The translations under genes and the position numbers were made by a program. The notes beneath the pieces were generated by a model. It had not been told where the DNA came from and did not search any database. It saw only the letters and a list, made by a program, of their open reading frames with translations. This document shows positions 63,261 to 64,000 of a stretch of 64,000 nt of DNA, piece by piece. Source of the stretch: Erpobdella octoculata (Eukaryota; Annelida; Clitellata; Hirudinida; Erpobdellidae). The stretch spans positions 38,692,179-38,756,178 of the forward strand of contig OZ022242.1 of assembly GCA_963978895.1 (NCBI GenBank), written 5' to 3'. Numbering within the stretch: position 1 is the stretch's first letter; every line of letters starts with the position of its first letter.

Positions 63261-63662
63261 TTGCACAGCTAGATGTATCATCGGGTCGAGTAGTAAACAC
63301 TGCTATGTATTATATGAGGTTGTTCTGTATGTACATTGTAGATTATAGAATCTTCACTCCTTTAATATTTTTTGTCTGTCATTCCTTCACTACTTCCTTT
63401 CTTTCATTAACTCATATTAATACATCCATTATTTGGTTCGTTTTTAAAGTTTTTTTACCGGCAACCTAGAGGTGGATGGATTGATTGATGGATGGATGGA
63501 TGGATGGATGGATTGATTGATGGATGGATGGATTGATGCAGCATAGTGACGGGTAGCATAATATCCATCAGGTGGCATAAACATCTATCAATCATCATCA
63601 TCATCATCATGACCACCAAAACATCCTTATCATCATAACCAAGCCGTCATCATCATCGTCAT

Positions 63663-63694
<32 letters not shown>

Positions 63695-63883
63695 CCATAA
63701 CCAAATTATCATCATCATTCCCATTATCGGGTCCTCGTCATCAGCATGTTTTGTTTACACGTATACAACTCATAACATTCCTTTTTCCTTCTCCGGTTGA
63801 AAAAAATAATTCAAAGAAATAATAATAATGATATTGATGATGATGATGATGATATAATAATAATAATTTATTCTAAAATTATT

Positions 63884-63914
<31 letters not shown>

Positions 63915-64000
63915 TACTCTCTCTCCTTTTCCCAGACTGTCAGGAACATCAGATCTTCTAGCAGGTTCATGGCCGGCCTGAAACAAAAATTTGGTCGAAG
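62282..64000 (+). other. IQSEC intron with microsatellites
   Basis: Contains (CAT)n (62300-62400), TATG words (62455-62610), (AC)n at 62812-62836, a long (AT)n (63176-63256), GATG tetranucleotides (63470-63540), CAT/ATC runs (63588-63715) and a CT tract (63891-63925). Sequence after CCCAG at 63935 reads KLSGTSDLLAG in phase with exon 62120-62281 and then a possible GT (63966). It does not match the expected Sec7 continuation, so I do not call it an exon. Confidence 0.6.
63176..63256. repeat. (AT)n microsatellite
   Basis: About 40 AT units, flanked by imperfect inverted words (ATATAAACCGATA on the left, ATATCGGTTTGC on the right), so the tract sits at the tip of a potential cruciform. Confidence 0.97.

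Noticed and set aside
63936..64000. Possible further IQSEC exon
   Set aside because: In-phase peptide KLSGTSDLLAG does not match the Sec7 domain and meets a stop soon after; expected CVVDEMD-like exon not seen in the window.

Overview
This is AT-rich, intron-rich nuclear DNA from an invertebrate animal. The evidence is the presence of animal genes with GT-AG introns (prohibitin-2, a NAP1-family histone chaperone, the Ras-pathway scaffold KSR and the Arf exchange factor IQSEC), dense micro- and minisatellites, and several DNA-transposon and LINE relics. I cannot place it more finely from sequence alone; a lophotrochozoan-like animal fits but is not shown.

Layout. Positions 1-13491 are a head-to-tail array of a 6.5 kb unit (1-6471, 6472-12968, then the start of a third at 12969). 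A diverged copy lies at 23395-30820. Each unit carries, on the minus strand, exons 2-8 of prohibitin-2 (PHB2); on the plus strand, three small exons of a MULE/ZSWIM-like gene; a hAT-like element with a BED zinc finger; and a LINE reverse-transcriptase relic. Only the diverged copy is joined to PHB2 exon 1 (30976-31105), so only that copy makes a full 301-residue prohibitin. It also holds a 1.6 kb terminal-inverted-repeat insertion whose empty site is preserved in the other two copies.

Positions 13492-23435 lie between the arrays. They hold a Penelope-like fragment, a minisatellite, an intact FLYWCH/MULE transposase-like ORF, a pogo/Tigger-like element with TA target duplication, a 200-N gap, a decayed ORF with two stops, and a 12-exon gene I do not recognise. 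The end of that gene's last exon lies at the left edge of the diverged PHB2 unit.

Positions 31106-49641 hold two more minus-strand genes: a NAP1-like gene of six exons (394 aa) and KSR with 18 exons whose phases all agree (928 aa). KSR introns are full of tandem arrays, two of which start exactly at its own splice sites. From about 50.2 kb the plus strand carries a likely IQSEC gene: a possible first exon at 50218-50462, a 9 kb microsatellite-rich intron, a large exon with an IQ motif and low-complexity region, and the start of the Sec7 domain. It continues past the right edge.

The KSR (ERK scaffold), IQSEC (Arf6 signalling), NAP1 (chromatin) and PHB2 (mitochondrial inner membrane) genes do not form one pathway. 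The striking biology here is structural: partial gene amplification, nested transposons, and minisatellites growing out of exon edges.
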